Source: Ponticaulis profundi | Lineage (GTDB): Bacteria > Pseudomonadota > Alphaproteobacteria > Caulobacterales > Hyphomonadaceae | Reading direction: 5' to 3' | DNA: 64,000 nt | NCBI RefSeq assembly: GCF_042659465.1 | Contig: NZ_JBHSSW010000005.1 | Location: 186,001 to 250,000 of the forward strand | Part shown: piece by piece, positions 53,224 through 62,274 of the stretch | How the letters are laid out: every line of letters begins with the position of its first letter | Numbering within the stretch: position 1 is the stretch's first letter | Notes under the pieces: generated by a model | What the model was told of the DNA's origin: nothing | Database searches by the model: none | Seen by the model: the letters and a program-made list of their open reading frames with translations, nothing else | Made by a program: the position numbers and the translations under genes

Positions 53224-55605
53224 TTGGCCAGATCACCAGAAATTGAGCGCAAAATACTCGATCTGTTCGAGACCGCGCTTGATCAACCCTCTGCCGACAG
53301 GCGTGCCTTTGTTGAGAAGGCGACAGAAGATGACCCCGAAATCCGGGATGCTGTACTTCGCCTGCTTCACCAGGATGAAGAAAGCGAGACTATGATCCGC
53401 ACCGGAGCTGCGGCCAGTACGGTGCAGCACGCCCCGCCGCCGGAACGCATTGGTGCTTATCGGATCACGCGCACCATCGGTGAAGGCGGGATGGGTATCG
53501 TCTATGAAGGCCAGCGCGACCGGGGCGATTTCGAACATCGCGTCGCGATCAAGGTCATTCGCCCCGGCCTTCTGTCCGACAAGCTCTATGAGCGCTTCGC
53601 CAATGAACGGAACATTCTGGCCAGCCTGTCACATCAGGGCATTGCGCAGCTCTTCGATGGCGGCGAGCTCGAAGACGGCTCCCCCTTCATCATCATGGAG
53701 TATGTCGAAGGTGTCCCGATTACCCGCTGGATTTCGGACCAGACGCTCGCCCGAGACGACATCCTGAAGCTTTTTGATCAGGTCCTTGCGGCCATCGGAT
53801 ATGCCCATCAGAACCTGATCATCCACCGCGATATCACACCGTCGAATGTGCTGGTAACATCGGACGGGATTGTGAAGCTCATCGATTTCGGCATCGCCAA
53901 GGCGCAGTCTGACACGGGCCGGGAAGAAGATGCTGGCACCCCGTCGCTGGCAAGCCTGAGCTTTACGCCAGGCTTCGCAGCCCCGGAGCGGGAACGTGGC
54001 GCACCCCCGAATATTCTGTCCGATATCTTTTCGCTGGGTCGCCTCCTGGACGCCATCCTGGCTGACAGGACGATCACTCCGGATTTACGCGCGATCATTT
54101 TGTGCGCCTGCGAGGAAGATCCCAAAGCCCGGTATCCATCGGTCGATGCCATGCGCGAGGATATTGAAGCCTTTCTGGGCGGTTACCCTGTCTCAGCCCG
54201 ATCACTCAGCTCTACCGGACAAACCATCTATTATATGAAGCGTCACCCCGTCGGGTTCTCGGCTGGAATTCTTGCCGCACTCGGGCTCGCCTTCGGTCTT
54301 ATCGTGATGACATCGCTCTATACGATGGCGGACCAGGCACGGCGCGAAGCCGATTTGCGCTTCAATGAACTTCGACAGCTCGCCAATACCATGATGTTCG
54401 ACATCTATGACGAGATCGACAACATTCCCGGTTCGACAACCGCCAAGCACAAACTTGCGGATGCCGCCCAGACCTATCTCGATTCTCTGTCAGATGACCG
54501 GCGTGCATCGCCGGACCTGAAGCTGGATACGGCATCCGGATACAAGCGTCTCGGCATGATTCAGGGCGGCCCATCGCTTGCCTCGCTCGGCGAACCGGAG
54601 GCCGCGATCAACAGCCTGCAGGAAGCCGAAATCATCCTCACCGCCTTGCTCGAACGCAATCCGAAAGATGAAGCCGCGCGCCTGGAACTCGGGAAAGTCT
54701 ATTTCGAACAGGCGCATATTGCGAACAATCCATATCAGGATCTTGAACGTGCGCAGTCATTGCTGGATCAGTCGATCGACGTTTTGTCAGTCTCCACCGA
54801 GACGGACAACATTCCACCGAAACGTCGCGCGGCGCTGTTAAGCTCCAAGGCCCTGAAGGCTACCGTCACCGGCTGGCAGGGAGAGACAGAGCAAGCCATT
54901 GAAAGCTTCCGTGCACTGATCGGCGAAGCACGCGCAATGCTGGCGGAAACACCGGAAAACGTGGATCTTCAGCGTACGCTCGGCTCTCTTTTGCGCAACC
55001 TCGCTGAGGTGCTGACACGTTCGAATGCCTATGAGGAAGCGGCAGAAGTTTTGTCCGAAGCTGTGACACAGGCTGAAACACTGCTTGCTCTGGAACCGGA
55101 AAATACGAAATCCATTCGCGGCCTTGCCATCGCACACTGGCGTTATGGGTTTGCGCTCTACAATCTGCAGAGATTCGAAGCCTCTCTGACGCAGTATGAA
55201 CGCGCGATTGCGCTCGCCGAAGACATGATTGCCGACGACCCTGCAAATGAGAATGCCAAAGCGTTGCAAGGCACATTTGAAGGCGAAATCATTCTGCCAT
55301 TGATCGGTCTGGAGATGTTCTCAGAAGCCGAGGCAATCGGCCTGAAAAGCCTGGAGCGACAACGCAGTGAGATGACGGCCAATCCCGGCGTACCGCGTTA
55401 TCAGCGCAATATGCTGGTCGCTTACAGCCAGCTTTACGAGCTTTACAAGCAATCGGGCGACGACACCAAAGCCTGTCGCGCTCTGGCGGAGATCGGACAC
55501 TACGTGTCCATCATGCTTGAAGGAGGTTCACTTGCAGAAGGTGACCTTCAGGCCCTGCGCACCATGAACCCGGAATTTCAGGCGTGCGGCCTCGCCGAGC
55601 TCTAA
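53224..55605 (+). CDS. Membrane Ser/Thr protein kinase with C-terminal TPR repeats
   Basis: 793 residues. Eukaryote-like kinase domain (about 75-320): Gly-loop GEGGMGIVYEGQ, VAIKVI Lys, catalytic IHRDITPSNVLV, KLIDFGIAK and APERERG; all catalytic residues are intact. A single membrane helix at about 342-365 is followed by an extracytoplasmic helical region with several TPRs (about 390-780). Start is TTG at 53224 after GGGGGAC, or TTG 53212. Probably phosphorylates or otherwise activates the divergent ECF sigma factor. Confidence 0.93.
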   Translation: MARSPEIERKILDLFETALDQPSADRRAFVEKATEDDPEIRDAVLRLLHQDEESETMIRTGAAASTVQHAPPPERIGAYRITRTIGEGGMGIVYEGQRDRGDFEHRVAIKVIRPGLLSDKLYERFANERNILASLSHQGIAQLFDGGELEDGSPFIIMEYVEGVPITRWISDQTLARDDILKLFDQVLAAIGYAHQNLIIHRDITPSNVLVTSDGIVKLIDFGIAKAQSDTGREEDAGTPSLASLSFTPGFAAPERERGAPPNILSDIFSLGRLLDAILADRTITPDLRAIILCACEEDPKARYPSVDAMREDIEAFLGGYPVSARSLSSTGQTIYYMKRHPVGFSAGILAALGLAFGLIVMTSLYTMADQARREADLRFNELRQLANTMMFDIYDEIDNIPGSTTAKHKLADAAQTYLDSLSDDRRASPDLKLDTASGYKRLGMIQGGPSLASLGEPEAAINSLQEAEIILTALLERNPKDEAARLELGKVYFEQAHIANNPYQDLERAQSLLDQSIDVLSVSTETDNIPPKRRAALLSSKALKATVTGWQGETEQAIESFRALIGEARAMLAETPENVDLQRTLGSLLRNLAEVLTRSNAYEEAAEVLSEAVTQAETLLALEPENTKSIRGLAIAHWRYGFALYNLQRFEASLTQYERAIALAEDMIADDPANENAKALQGTFEGEIILPLIGLEMFSEAEAIGLKSLERQRSEMTANPGVPRYQRNMLVAYSQLYELYKQSGDDTKACRALAEIGHYVSIMLEGGSLAEGDLQALRTMNPEFQACGLAEL

Positions 55606-55729
55606 TCAAAAGAAAACGGCCCGACAGCCAGAGTTCCCAATCTGACCGCCGGGCCATCCGCGTGCTTACGTCCCCGCGCACAACGCCTCTGCTTTCAAAG
55701 GCGGGAGAATACGGGGAAATGGGTCATGA

Positions 55730-56848
55730 TCAGCCCAAAACGTCCGAGAGCGCGTGACAAGTTCGCCCTAGACTGCTTGCAACAGCTTGATTGGTCAGCT
55801 TACCGTCACAGACATTCAGCCCGTCGGCGAGGCCGGGATTGGCCGATAGCGCATCCTTCCAGCCTTTGTCTGCTATGTTCAGAGCATGAGGGAGCGTCAC
55901 ATTGTTCAGCGCATAGGTCGATGTTCTCGAAACGGCGCCCGGCATGTTCGCAACACAATAGTGAACAATACCATCAACCACATACGTCGGGTCAGCATGC
56001 GTAGTGGCGTGAGAGGTTTCGAAACAGCCTCCCTGATCAATCGCGACATCGACCATAACGCTGCCAGGCTGCATAAGTGAAAGCATCTCTCGCGTTACCA
56101 GTTTCGGGGCTGCCGCGCCCGGGACAAGAACGGCACCGATTACCAGATCAGCCTGCGATAGCTCTGCTTCGAGGGCGGCTCTGGTCGAAAAGACAATATT
56201 GGCGCTCGCCTCAAAATGCGTAGAAAGCCGCTCAAGCACTTCGGGATCACGATCCAGTATCGTAACATCCGCATGCAGGCCGACCGCCATCTGCGCCGCA
56301 TTGAAGCCAACCACGCCGCCACCAATGACAACAACCTTGCCTGCGCGCACGCCCGGAACACCGCCGAGCAAGACACCGCGCCCACCCTTGGATTTCTCCA
56401 ATGCTGAAGCGCCCGCCTGAATAGACAGGCGCCCAGCGACCTGGCTCATGGGCTTGAGTAGCGGCAATCCCCGACCACCCACTCCTGTCACAGTCTCATA
56501 GGCAATGCAGATCGCTCCGGATTTCAAAAGGTCATCGGTCTGAGCCGGATCGGGCGCGAGATGCAGATAGGTGTAGAGAATCTGCCCGGGGCGCAGTTTC
56601 GCTCGCTCCTGCGCCAGCGGCTCTTTGACTTTGATAATCATGTCCGCACTCGCAAACACCTCATCAGCCCCGGCAAGAATTCGGGCGCCAGCCGCGACAT
56701 AAGCTTCATCGTCTGCACCGATCCCCAGACCGGCACCGGTTTCGACGGCAACCGAATGCCCCCTGGCGGTGAATTCACTGACACTTTCAGGTGTCAGACC
56801 GACCCGGTATTCGTGATTTTTGATTTCCTTGGGTACGCCAATTTTCAT
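55730..56848 (-). CDS. ald: Alanine dehydrogenase
   Basis: 372 residues. NAD-dependent interconversion of L-alanine and pyruvate plus ammonia. Family blocks: MKIGVPKEIKNHEYRV, the catalytic Lys in IIKVKEPL, YLHLAPD with catalytic His, nucleotide-binding VVIGGGVVGFNAA and MVDVAIDQGGC. It follows the aminotransferase by 20 nt in one operon, so it likely regenerates pyruvate as amino acceptor and releases nitrogen. Confidence 0.96.
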   Translation of the reverse strand: MKIGVPKEIKNHEYRVGLTPESVSEFTARGHSVAVETGAGLGIGADDEAYVAAGARILAGADEVFASADMIIKVKEPLAQERAKLRPGQILYTYLHLAPDPAQTDDLLKSGAICIAYETVTGVGGRGLPLLKPMSQVAGRLSIQAGASALEKSKGGRGVLLGGVPGVRAGKVVVIGGGVVGFNAAQMAVGLHADVTILDRDPEVLERLSTHFEASANIVFSTRAALEAELSQADLVIGAVLVPGAAAPKLVTREMLSLMQPGSVMVDVAIDQGGCFETSHATTHADPTYVVDGIVHYCVANMPGAVSRTSTYALNNVTLPHALNIADKGWKDALSANPGLADGLNVCDGKLTNQAVASSLGRTCHALSDVLG

Positions 56849-56868
56849 TTGCGATCTCCGGATCAGAA

Positions 56869-58101
56869 CTAGACTGCGATGTGGGAGAGTGACGTGATGG
56901 CCTCATCTGCGGCGGTCAGCGTCAGATCAATGTCATCAGCTGTCATGGCAGCACTGATGAACATGTTGTGCCAGGGATGAAAATAGACACCGCGCCTCAT
57001 CAGGCCGGTCGTAAACTCATAGCCGATCTCCATATTGAAACCGCCTGCGCCATCCGGGAACATGATGAGTGGCATTTGAGAGGGGCCCGTCTGACTAATC
57101 TCGATGCCACGGCGTTCAGCAATCTCGTTGAGACCCGCTCTCAAACGGTCTCCCATGGCAATCATGTGTTCAAGATAGTTGCTCTCCCGGATCAGCTTCA
57201 ACGTCACCATGGATGCGGCCATCGCGGCACCGGCAAACCAGAATGAGCCGGTTACATAGATCTTCCCAGCGGCTTCTTTCGCTTTGTCATTCCCAAGCAA
57301 GGCGGAAATCGGATGACCATTCGCGAGCGATTTCCCCCAACTCGTCAGATCCGGCTTCACCCCGATCAGTGACCAGCTGGCATCACGTGCGATTCGCAAT
57401 CCCGCGCGGATTTCATCCACAATCAGCAGCGCATCTTTTTCATCGCACAACGCGCGCGCCCGTTTGGCATAGGCAGGATCGGGCAATTGCTGCTCGGTCA
57501 GAACATCATGCTTGAATGGCGAGGCGAATATGGCCGCCAGATCATCACCGGCTTCTTCAACCGCCGCCTCCAGGCTGGCGACATCATTATAGGTGTATGA
57601 AATGAGGTGAGCCCGATCGTCAGGCACCGTGCCATCTGGAAACGGTGTGCACCAGTTCGCGGCGCCGTGGTAAGCGCCCTGCGCGATCAGAACTTTCTTT
57701 CGTCCGCGATAAGCGCGCGCCGTCATGAGCGCGATTGTGGTGGCATCCGTCCCGTTCTTACAGAACATCGCCCAGTCGGCGTGATCAACCAGCCCCACCC
57801 AGGCCTCAGCGAGATCCACCATCAGGGGCGTCGGCCCCGTCGCCACATCGATCTGCTTCAACTGACGGATATAGGCTTCATCCACCTCTTCATGCCCATA
57901 CCCGAGGAGCTGAGGTCCATAGCCGCACAAATAATCAATATAGCGATTGCCATCCGGATCCCACAGATAGGCCCCTTTTGCCTTCGAGAAGAATTGCGGT
58001 GTTTCCGGCGGCAGCAGCAAGACGCTCTGGTGACCGTACATACCGTTAGGAATGACTTTCTCAGCGCGATGTCGCAACTGCTTGTCATTTTCGAGCGTCA
58101 T
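56869..58101 (-). CDS. Class III (HemL-like) PLP aminotransferase
   Basis: 410 residues, fold type I. DPDGNRYIDYLCGYGP, CKNGTDATTIALMTARAYRGRKKV, IVDEIRAGLR (Asp binding the PLP nitrogen) and PLP Lys in TSWGKSLANGHPISAL. It resembles glutamate-1-semialdehyde aminomutases but the context is catabolic, so an amine or omega-amino acid transaminase is likelier. AAGGGGA precedes the start. First gene of the aminotransferase-ald operon. Confidence 0.9.
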   Translation of the reverse strand: MTLENDKQLRHRAEKVIPNGMYGHQSVLLLPPETPQFFSKAKGAYLWDPDGNRYIDYLCGYGPQLLGYGHEEVDEAYIRQLKQIDVATGPTPLMVDLAEAWVGLVDHADWAMFCKNGTDATTIALMTARAYRGRKKVLIAQGAYHGAANWCTPFPDGTVPDDRAHLISYTYNDVASLEAAVEEAGDDLAAIFASPFKHDVLTEQQLPDPAYAKRARALCDEKDALLIVDEIRAGLRIARDASWSLIGVKPDLTSWGKSLANGHPISALLGNDKAKEAAGKIYVTGSFWFAGAAMAASMVTLKLIRESNYLEHMIAMGDRLRAGLNEIAERRGIEISQTGPSQMPLIMFPDGAGGFNMEIGYEFTTGLMRRGVYFHPWHNMFISAAMTADDIDLTLTAADEAITSLSHIAV

Positions 58102-58121
58102 GAGTTATCCCCTTTTCAAAT

Positions 58122-58138
58122 GATAGTAATTACTACTA
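58122..58138. promoter_or_regulatory. Operator candidate 1: GATAGTAATTACTACTA
   Basis: Contains the perfect 12-bp palindrome TAGTAATTACTA (58124-58135). It lies in the 77-bp gap shared by the divergent aminotransferase and kinase genes. The same 17 bp, with only the two central bases swapped, recurs on the other strand at 62224-62240. Confidence 0.8.
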
Positions 58139-58178
58139 TACTTCTCTTGAAATCAGAACAAGGGGAGTTCAACGTGAA

Positions 58179-59099
58179 ATGACGGATCTTGTGTGCATCG
58201 GGCTGACCACGCTCGATATTCTGGGCAGACCAGTCAGAGAACTGCCTAAAGGTGGGGCAACTGCATGGATTGATGAGATCGCGCTGGCACCTGCCGGAAC
58301 GGCTGGCGGCTGCGCGGTGGTTGCTTCCAGACTTGGCCTGAAAACGCAACTCGCCTCACTGACCGGCGAAGACCGGATCGGTCGCGTGCTGAGACAGCTT
58401 TTTGAAGAGGAAGGGGTTGGCGTTGAGCACCTGAAAACAACCAGCGATCTGCCGACCTCGACGACCATTCTGTTGATCCAGCAAGACGGCGAGCGCCCCA
58501 ATCTTCATATGCTCGGTGCGAGCGTGCTGAGTGACTTCACGCCAGACTCCATCGACTGCGCAAAAACAGCGAGCTACCTGCATTTTGGCGGAGTCGGCTT
58601 TCCAAATCTGACAACCACGAAAACGCTGAATGCCTTGACTGATATACGCGAAAGCGGAACCCGCATCACATGCGATCTGATCTCGCCGCAGCCTGAAACC
58701 CTCGATTTCCTGAAAAAACTACTCCCGCTTGTGGATGTCTTCATGCCAAGCCTTGCAGAAGCTGAGGCATTACTGGGGACGCAAGACCCCGAAAGCGCAG
58801 CAAGAACTTTTGTCGAACTCGGCGCGGGGGCCTGTATTGTGAAAGTCGGCGGCGAAGGCAGTGTTGGGTATGCGGACGGAAACATCATCCATTGCCCGGC
58901 CAGAAAAATCGACGTGGTCGATACAACGAGCTGCGGCGATTCCTATTGCGCCGGTTTCATAGCCGGTCGTTGTAAGGGGCAGGATTTTGAAACGGCCATG
59001 CAAACCGCGACGCTGACGGCCTCCCTCGTCGCGCAGGGCACCGGCACGCTCGGCAAGCTCGAAACCTATGAGCAGATTGAAGGATTGCGCACGTTATGA
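58179..59099 (+). CDS. PfkB-family sugar kinase
   Basis: 306 residues, ribokinase fold. GGCAVVASRLGL near the N-terminus and the second signature DTTSCGDSYCAGF with the catalytic Asp (the usual Gly-Ala-Gly-Asp is Ser-Cys-Gly-Asp). Phosphorylates a sugar or sugar-like alcohol with ATP. AAGGGGAG precedes the start. Its stop overlaps the aldolase start by 4 nt; the two proteins likely act in sequence. Confidence 0.92.
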   Translation: MTDLVCIGLTTLDILGRPVRELPKGGATAWIDEIALAPAGTAGGCAVVASRLGLKTQLASLTGEDRIGRVLRQLFEEEGVGVEHLKTTSDLPTSTTILLIQQDGERPNLHMLGASVLSDFTPDSIDCAKTASYLHFGGVGFPNLTTTKTLNALTDIRESGTRITCDLISPQPETLDFLKKLLPLVDVFMPSLAEAEALLGTQDPESAARTFVELGAGACIVKVGGEGSVGYADGNIIHCPARKIDVVDTTSCGDSYCAGFIAGRCKGQDFETAMQTATLTASLVAQGTGTLGKLETYEQIEGLRTL

Positions 59100-59734
59100 G
59101 CACAGAAATCGACCTACGATCTGAACTCGTTGATATCATGCAACGCATGGATGATGCGGGGCTTAACCATGGTACGGCCGGAAATGTATCGGTCCGTTTC
59201 GAAGATGGGGTACTGATATCGCCAAGCGGTATTCCTGCCAGCCTCCTCCGGCCTGAACAGGTCGTCTTTATGCATCTCAACGGCGACTATTCAGGCGATG
59301 TAAAGCCGTCGAGCGAATGGCGCATGCACACCGGCATTCTGGAAAAGCGGCCAGACATGCAGGCCGTGGTCCATTGTCATTCGCGCTTTGCCACAACGCT
59401 CGCCTGCGCCCGTAAGCCCATACCGTTTCTGCATTACATGACTGCCGTCAGCGGGGGCGCCGAAATCCCGGTGGCACCCTATGCAACCTTCGGGACTCAG
59501 GCACTGGCAGATGAGATCGTGCAAACACTCGACGGACGCTTTGGCTGTCTGATGGCCAATCATGGGCAGATTGCGGTTTCGACATCCCTCACAAGAGCGC
59601 TGTCCATTGCCGAAGAAATCGAGACACAGGCCGGTTACTATTACGGCACGCTCTGTATTGGCGGTCCAGAGCTTCTGACCCAGGAAGATCTTGCGGGCGT
59701 CATCACGCAATTCAAAAGCTACGGGCAGCGCTGA
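59096..59734 (+). CDS. Class II aldolase/adducin family protein
   Basis: 212 residues, zinc aldolase of the fuculose-phosphate type. NHGTAGNVSVR, SPSGIP, SSEWRMHTGIL with catalytic Glu, zinc ligands in HCHSRFATTLA and the C-terminal MANHGQIAVS. Would cleave the phosphorylated product of the upstream kinase into dihydroxyacetone phosphate or similar plus an aldehyde. 4-nt overlap with the kinase gene. Confidence 0.92.
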   Translation: MSTEIDLRSELVDIMQRMDDAGLNHGTAGNVSVRFEDGVLISPSGIPASLLRPEQVVFMHLNGDYSGDVKPSSEWRMHTGILEKRPDMQAVVHCHSRFATTLACARKPIPFLHYMTAVSGGAEIPVAPYATFGTQALADEIVQTLDGRFGCLMANHGQIAVSTSLTRALSIAEEIETQAGYYYGTLCIGGPELLTQEDLAGVITQFKSYGQR

Positions 59735-59774
59735 AAGCACTGCCCGCCGCTCTCCCCCGGAGACTTCGATGCTT

Positions 59775-59798
59775 GCGCCGGAATTGGGGAACCGGCGC
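59775..59798. terminator. Hairpin between aldolase and TonB receptor genes
   Basis: GCGCCGG (59775-59781) pairs with CCGGCGC (59792-59798). Weak T content follows. It sits between two converging genes. Confidence 0.4.
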
Positions 59799-59821
59799 TC
59801 GCGTGTTTCCAGTTTAACCGA

Positions 59822-62095
59822 TCAATATGACAGTCTTAAAAAGGCGCCATACATTTGCGGTTCGGCATAGCTGAGCAAATCAACGCCCAGACTTTCAATG
59901 TTGGAAATGCCGACCAGATACTCTTCATCAAACACATTCTTCACGAACAGGCCTGTTTCCAGAATACCATCAGCAGACCGCCAGCCGATCTGACCATTGA
60001 CGATCGTCTTACCCTCTTCGGACAAGCGTTCGGTTTTGGTGTTGTTGAAATAGACTTTCGAACGGTAATTCGCATCCCAGTCGGTAAAGAGCTGACTTCC
60101 ATTCGCGAGGTTGAACTCATAATTCACCGTGCCGCTGAGCGAAAATTCCGGCGCGTGCTGCAACGGATTTCCGGAATAGTCTTCTCCTTCGGACTCGAAT
60201 TCCTCGATTTCCGATTCCAGCCAGGATCCGTTCAGACCGACATTCAGTCCTTCGGTCAGCTGTGCCGAAAACTCGGCTTCGAGACCGTAAATGGTTGAAC
60301 TCGCAGCATTATCCAGAACCTGTGTCGTGACCCCATTGCGCAGAACCTGAGCAAAAACCTGCTGATCCTGGTAATCGTAGTAGAACGCCGCCAGATTCAG
60401 ACGCGCCCACCCAAACAAATCGTTTTTGCTACCGACCTCGAAAGCGTTGAGGGTTTCGTTGTCATATGGCTCAAGCTGATCTGCGGACGTCGCCTGGCCA
60501 CCAAAGTAGCCGCCAGACTTATAGCCGCGATTGTACATCGCGTAGAAGTTTGTGTTGGGGGTGTACTGATAGCTCAGGCCGAGACGACCTGACCAATCGC
60601 TGAAAGTTTCGTCATCCCGGAAGGTCAGCAAGGTAATGAGGCCATCCTCAACCTGGCTGACATAGTCCATTTCCTTTTTGTCGCTCGACCAGCGTAGTCC
60701 CACCGTCGCAGTCAGCTTGTCCGTGACGTCATAGTCCGCCTGTCCAAACACGGCCCAGGATTCTGTTTTCTGGGTGTATGGCCAGCCAAACAGGCCAACA
60801 CTGTCAGCCGGACTGATCCCGAGTGGATTTTCAGGCGACATATACATTGGGCGCAGAATGCGGAGGATATCGTATGAACTGTTATCCTGAAGATCGTCAT
60901 TCAGATAATAACCGCCAAGAACCCAGCTGAGCGCCTTGTCATCCGAAGACTGGAGCCGAAACTCCTGTGTAAACTGGCTTTGTTGTGCCCGATAACGCGC
61001 TTCAATCATTTGAAGTGGATTGGCGTCTGTATTTTCGATGTCATCACGATCTGACGCCTGATAGGCGGTGATGGAGATGAAATCCATCGAATCCATGTGG
61101 TAAACGACTTCGAGACTCGATGTGACGACATCGACCTGGTCTTCGCCCTCCAGATTCGATTCAATCGAATACGGGTCTGACGATGTATCAGCATATCCCA
61201 ATACATCCGTACACAAGCCACTGTTAAAGTATCCCGGCGCGCAATACCCTGTGGTCGGATCGGTCGCCTCTGCGGTACCGGGAAAGAGCGCGCGATGTTT
61301 GATCTGGCGCGCGCTGCCGCGGTTCTGGAAGAAACTGACCATGCCCTTGATTTCCAGGTCCGCCGTCGGCGTGAAGAGAAGTTTGCCGCGGACCGCCCAG
61401 CGATCGGACTCATTCACATCATTTCCGGTCGCACGATTCTCTGTATAGCCCTCATCGGTCAGCGCCATTGCGGCAAAGCGATAAGACAATTTGTCTTCGA
61501 TGATCGGACCACCAAAGCCGACATTTGCGTTCAGACGATTATAGCTGCCGTAATCTACCGATGCATCCATCGTGAATTCATCAGTCGGGTCTTTCGATAC
61601 GATGTTCAGTGCGCCGCCTGTTGTGTTGCGGCCGTAAAGAGTCCCCTGCGGGCCACGCAGAACCTCAATACGTTCCAGATCGAAAAAGCCTGACATTTGC
61701 GACAGAGGCGATCCGTATAGAACGTGATCGACATACATACTGACGCCTGCAGAAGAACTCGGGTTAAAGTCAGCCAGACCAACACCACGAATGAAAATTT
61801 TCGGATTTGCCGCAGCATCCCCGCTCGCGATGCGAAGCCCCGGCGCGAGGTTGCTTAGATCAAGCGCATTTGTGATGCGTTGATTCTGGAGCTGCTCGTC
61901 GGAAAGAGCGGTAACCGCAATCGGAATATCCTGCAGGCTCTGAGACCGGAACTGAGCCGTCACGATAACGGCATCCATCGTCGCGACCTGATCTTCGGCA
62001 ACCGTGTCCGACGATGCTTCTACGACATCCTGTGCATAGGAGAGACCGCAAAGCAGAATCGGCAAAACGGCGACTCCATACTTCAAGTTCTTCAT
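59822..62095 (-). CDS. TonB-dependent receptor
   Basis: 757 residues. Signal peptide (1-21), TonB box-like VIVTAQ (about 43-48), plug domain (about 55-165: SLQDIPIAVTAL, FIRGVGLADF, VLRGPQGTLYGRNTTGG) and a 22-strand barrel ending GAFLRLSY with terminal aromatic. Imports a large or scarce substrate across the outer membrane. GAGGGG precedes the start. Divergent from the amidase-like gene; both sit beside operator 2, so the receptor probably takes up the substrate of the cluster. Confidence 0.96.
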   Translation of the reverse strand: MKNLKYGVAVLPILLCGLSYAQDVVEASSDTVAEDQVATMDAVIVTAQFRSQSLQDIPIAVTALSDEQLQNQRITNALDLSNLAPGLRIASGDAAANPKIFIRGVGLADFNPSSSAGVSMYVDHVLYGSPLSQMSGFFDLERIEVLRGPQGTLYGRNTTGGALNIVSKDPTDEFTMDASVDYGSYNRLNANVGFGGPIIEDKLSYRFAAMALTDEGYTENRATGNDVNESDRWAVRGKLLFTPTADLEIKGMVSFFQNRGSARQIKHRALFPGTAEATDPTTGYCAPGYFNSGLCTDVLGYADTSSDPYSIESNLEGEDQVDVVTSSLEVVYHMDSMDFISITAYQASDRDDIENTDANPLQMIEARYRAQQSQFTQEFRLQSSDDKALSWVLGGYYLNDDLQDNSSYDILRILRPMYMSPENPLGISPADSVGLFGWPYTQKTESWAVFGQADYDVTDKLTATVGLRWSSDKKEMDYVSQVEDGLITLLTFRDDETFSDWSGRLGLSYQYTPNTNFYAMYNRGYKSGGYFGGQATSADQLEPYDNETLNAFEVGSKNDLFGWARLNLAAFYYDYQDQQVFAQVLRNGVTTQVLDNAASSTIYGLEAEFSAQLTEGLNVGLNGSWLESEIEEFESEGEDYSGNPLQHAPEFSLSGTVNYEFNLANGSQLFTDWDANYRSKVYFNNTKTERLSEEGKTIVNGQIGWRSADGILETGLFVKNVFDEEYLVGISNIESLGVDLLSYAEPQMYGAFLRLSY

Positions 62096-62165
62096 GCTTT
62101 TCCCCTCTTTTATCTCACTTCGCGCATTCCGTCGCAGGCTCGTGCATGACGGCTTGTCAACGCTG

Positions 62166-62216
62166 CCGAAACTAATAAGATAATTAAAGCTATTATTTTA
62201 GAATGGCGAGTTTCGG
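62166..62216. promoter_or_regulatory. Second inverted repeat in the receptor/amidase gap
   Basis: CCGAAACT (62166-62173) and AGTTTCGG (62209-62216) are exact complements flanking a 35-bp AT-rich core, which likely contains the divergent promoters. May be a second regulator's site. Confidence 0.45.
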
Positions 62217-62223
62217 ACTATTT

Positions 62224-62240
62224 TAGTAGTATATACTATC
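62224..62240. promoter_or_regulatory. Operator candidate 2 (reverse of operator 1)
   Basis: On the minus strand reads GATAGTATATACTACTA; its core TAGTATATACTA (62227-62238) is a perfect 12-bp palindrome. Matches operator 1 at 15 of 17 positions, differing only in the central dinucleotide. Lies 34 bp before the amidase-like gene start. Confidence 0.8.
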
Positions 62241-62274
62241 CTTCTTGCCCAAGAATTATGCATCGGAGCCGAAA

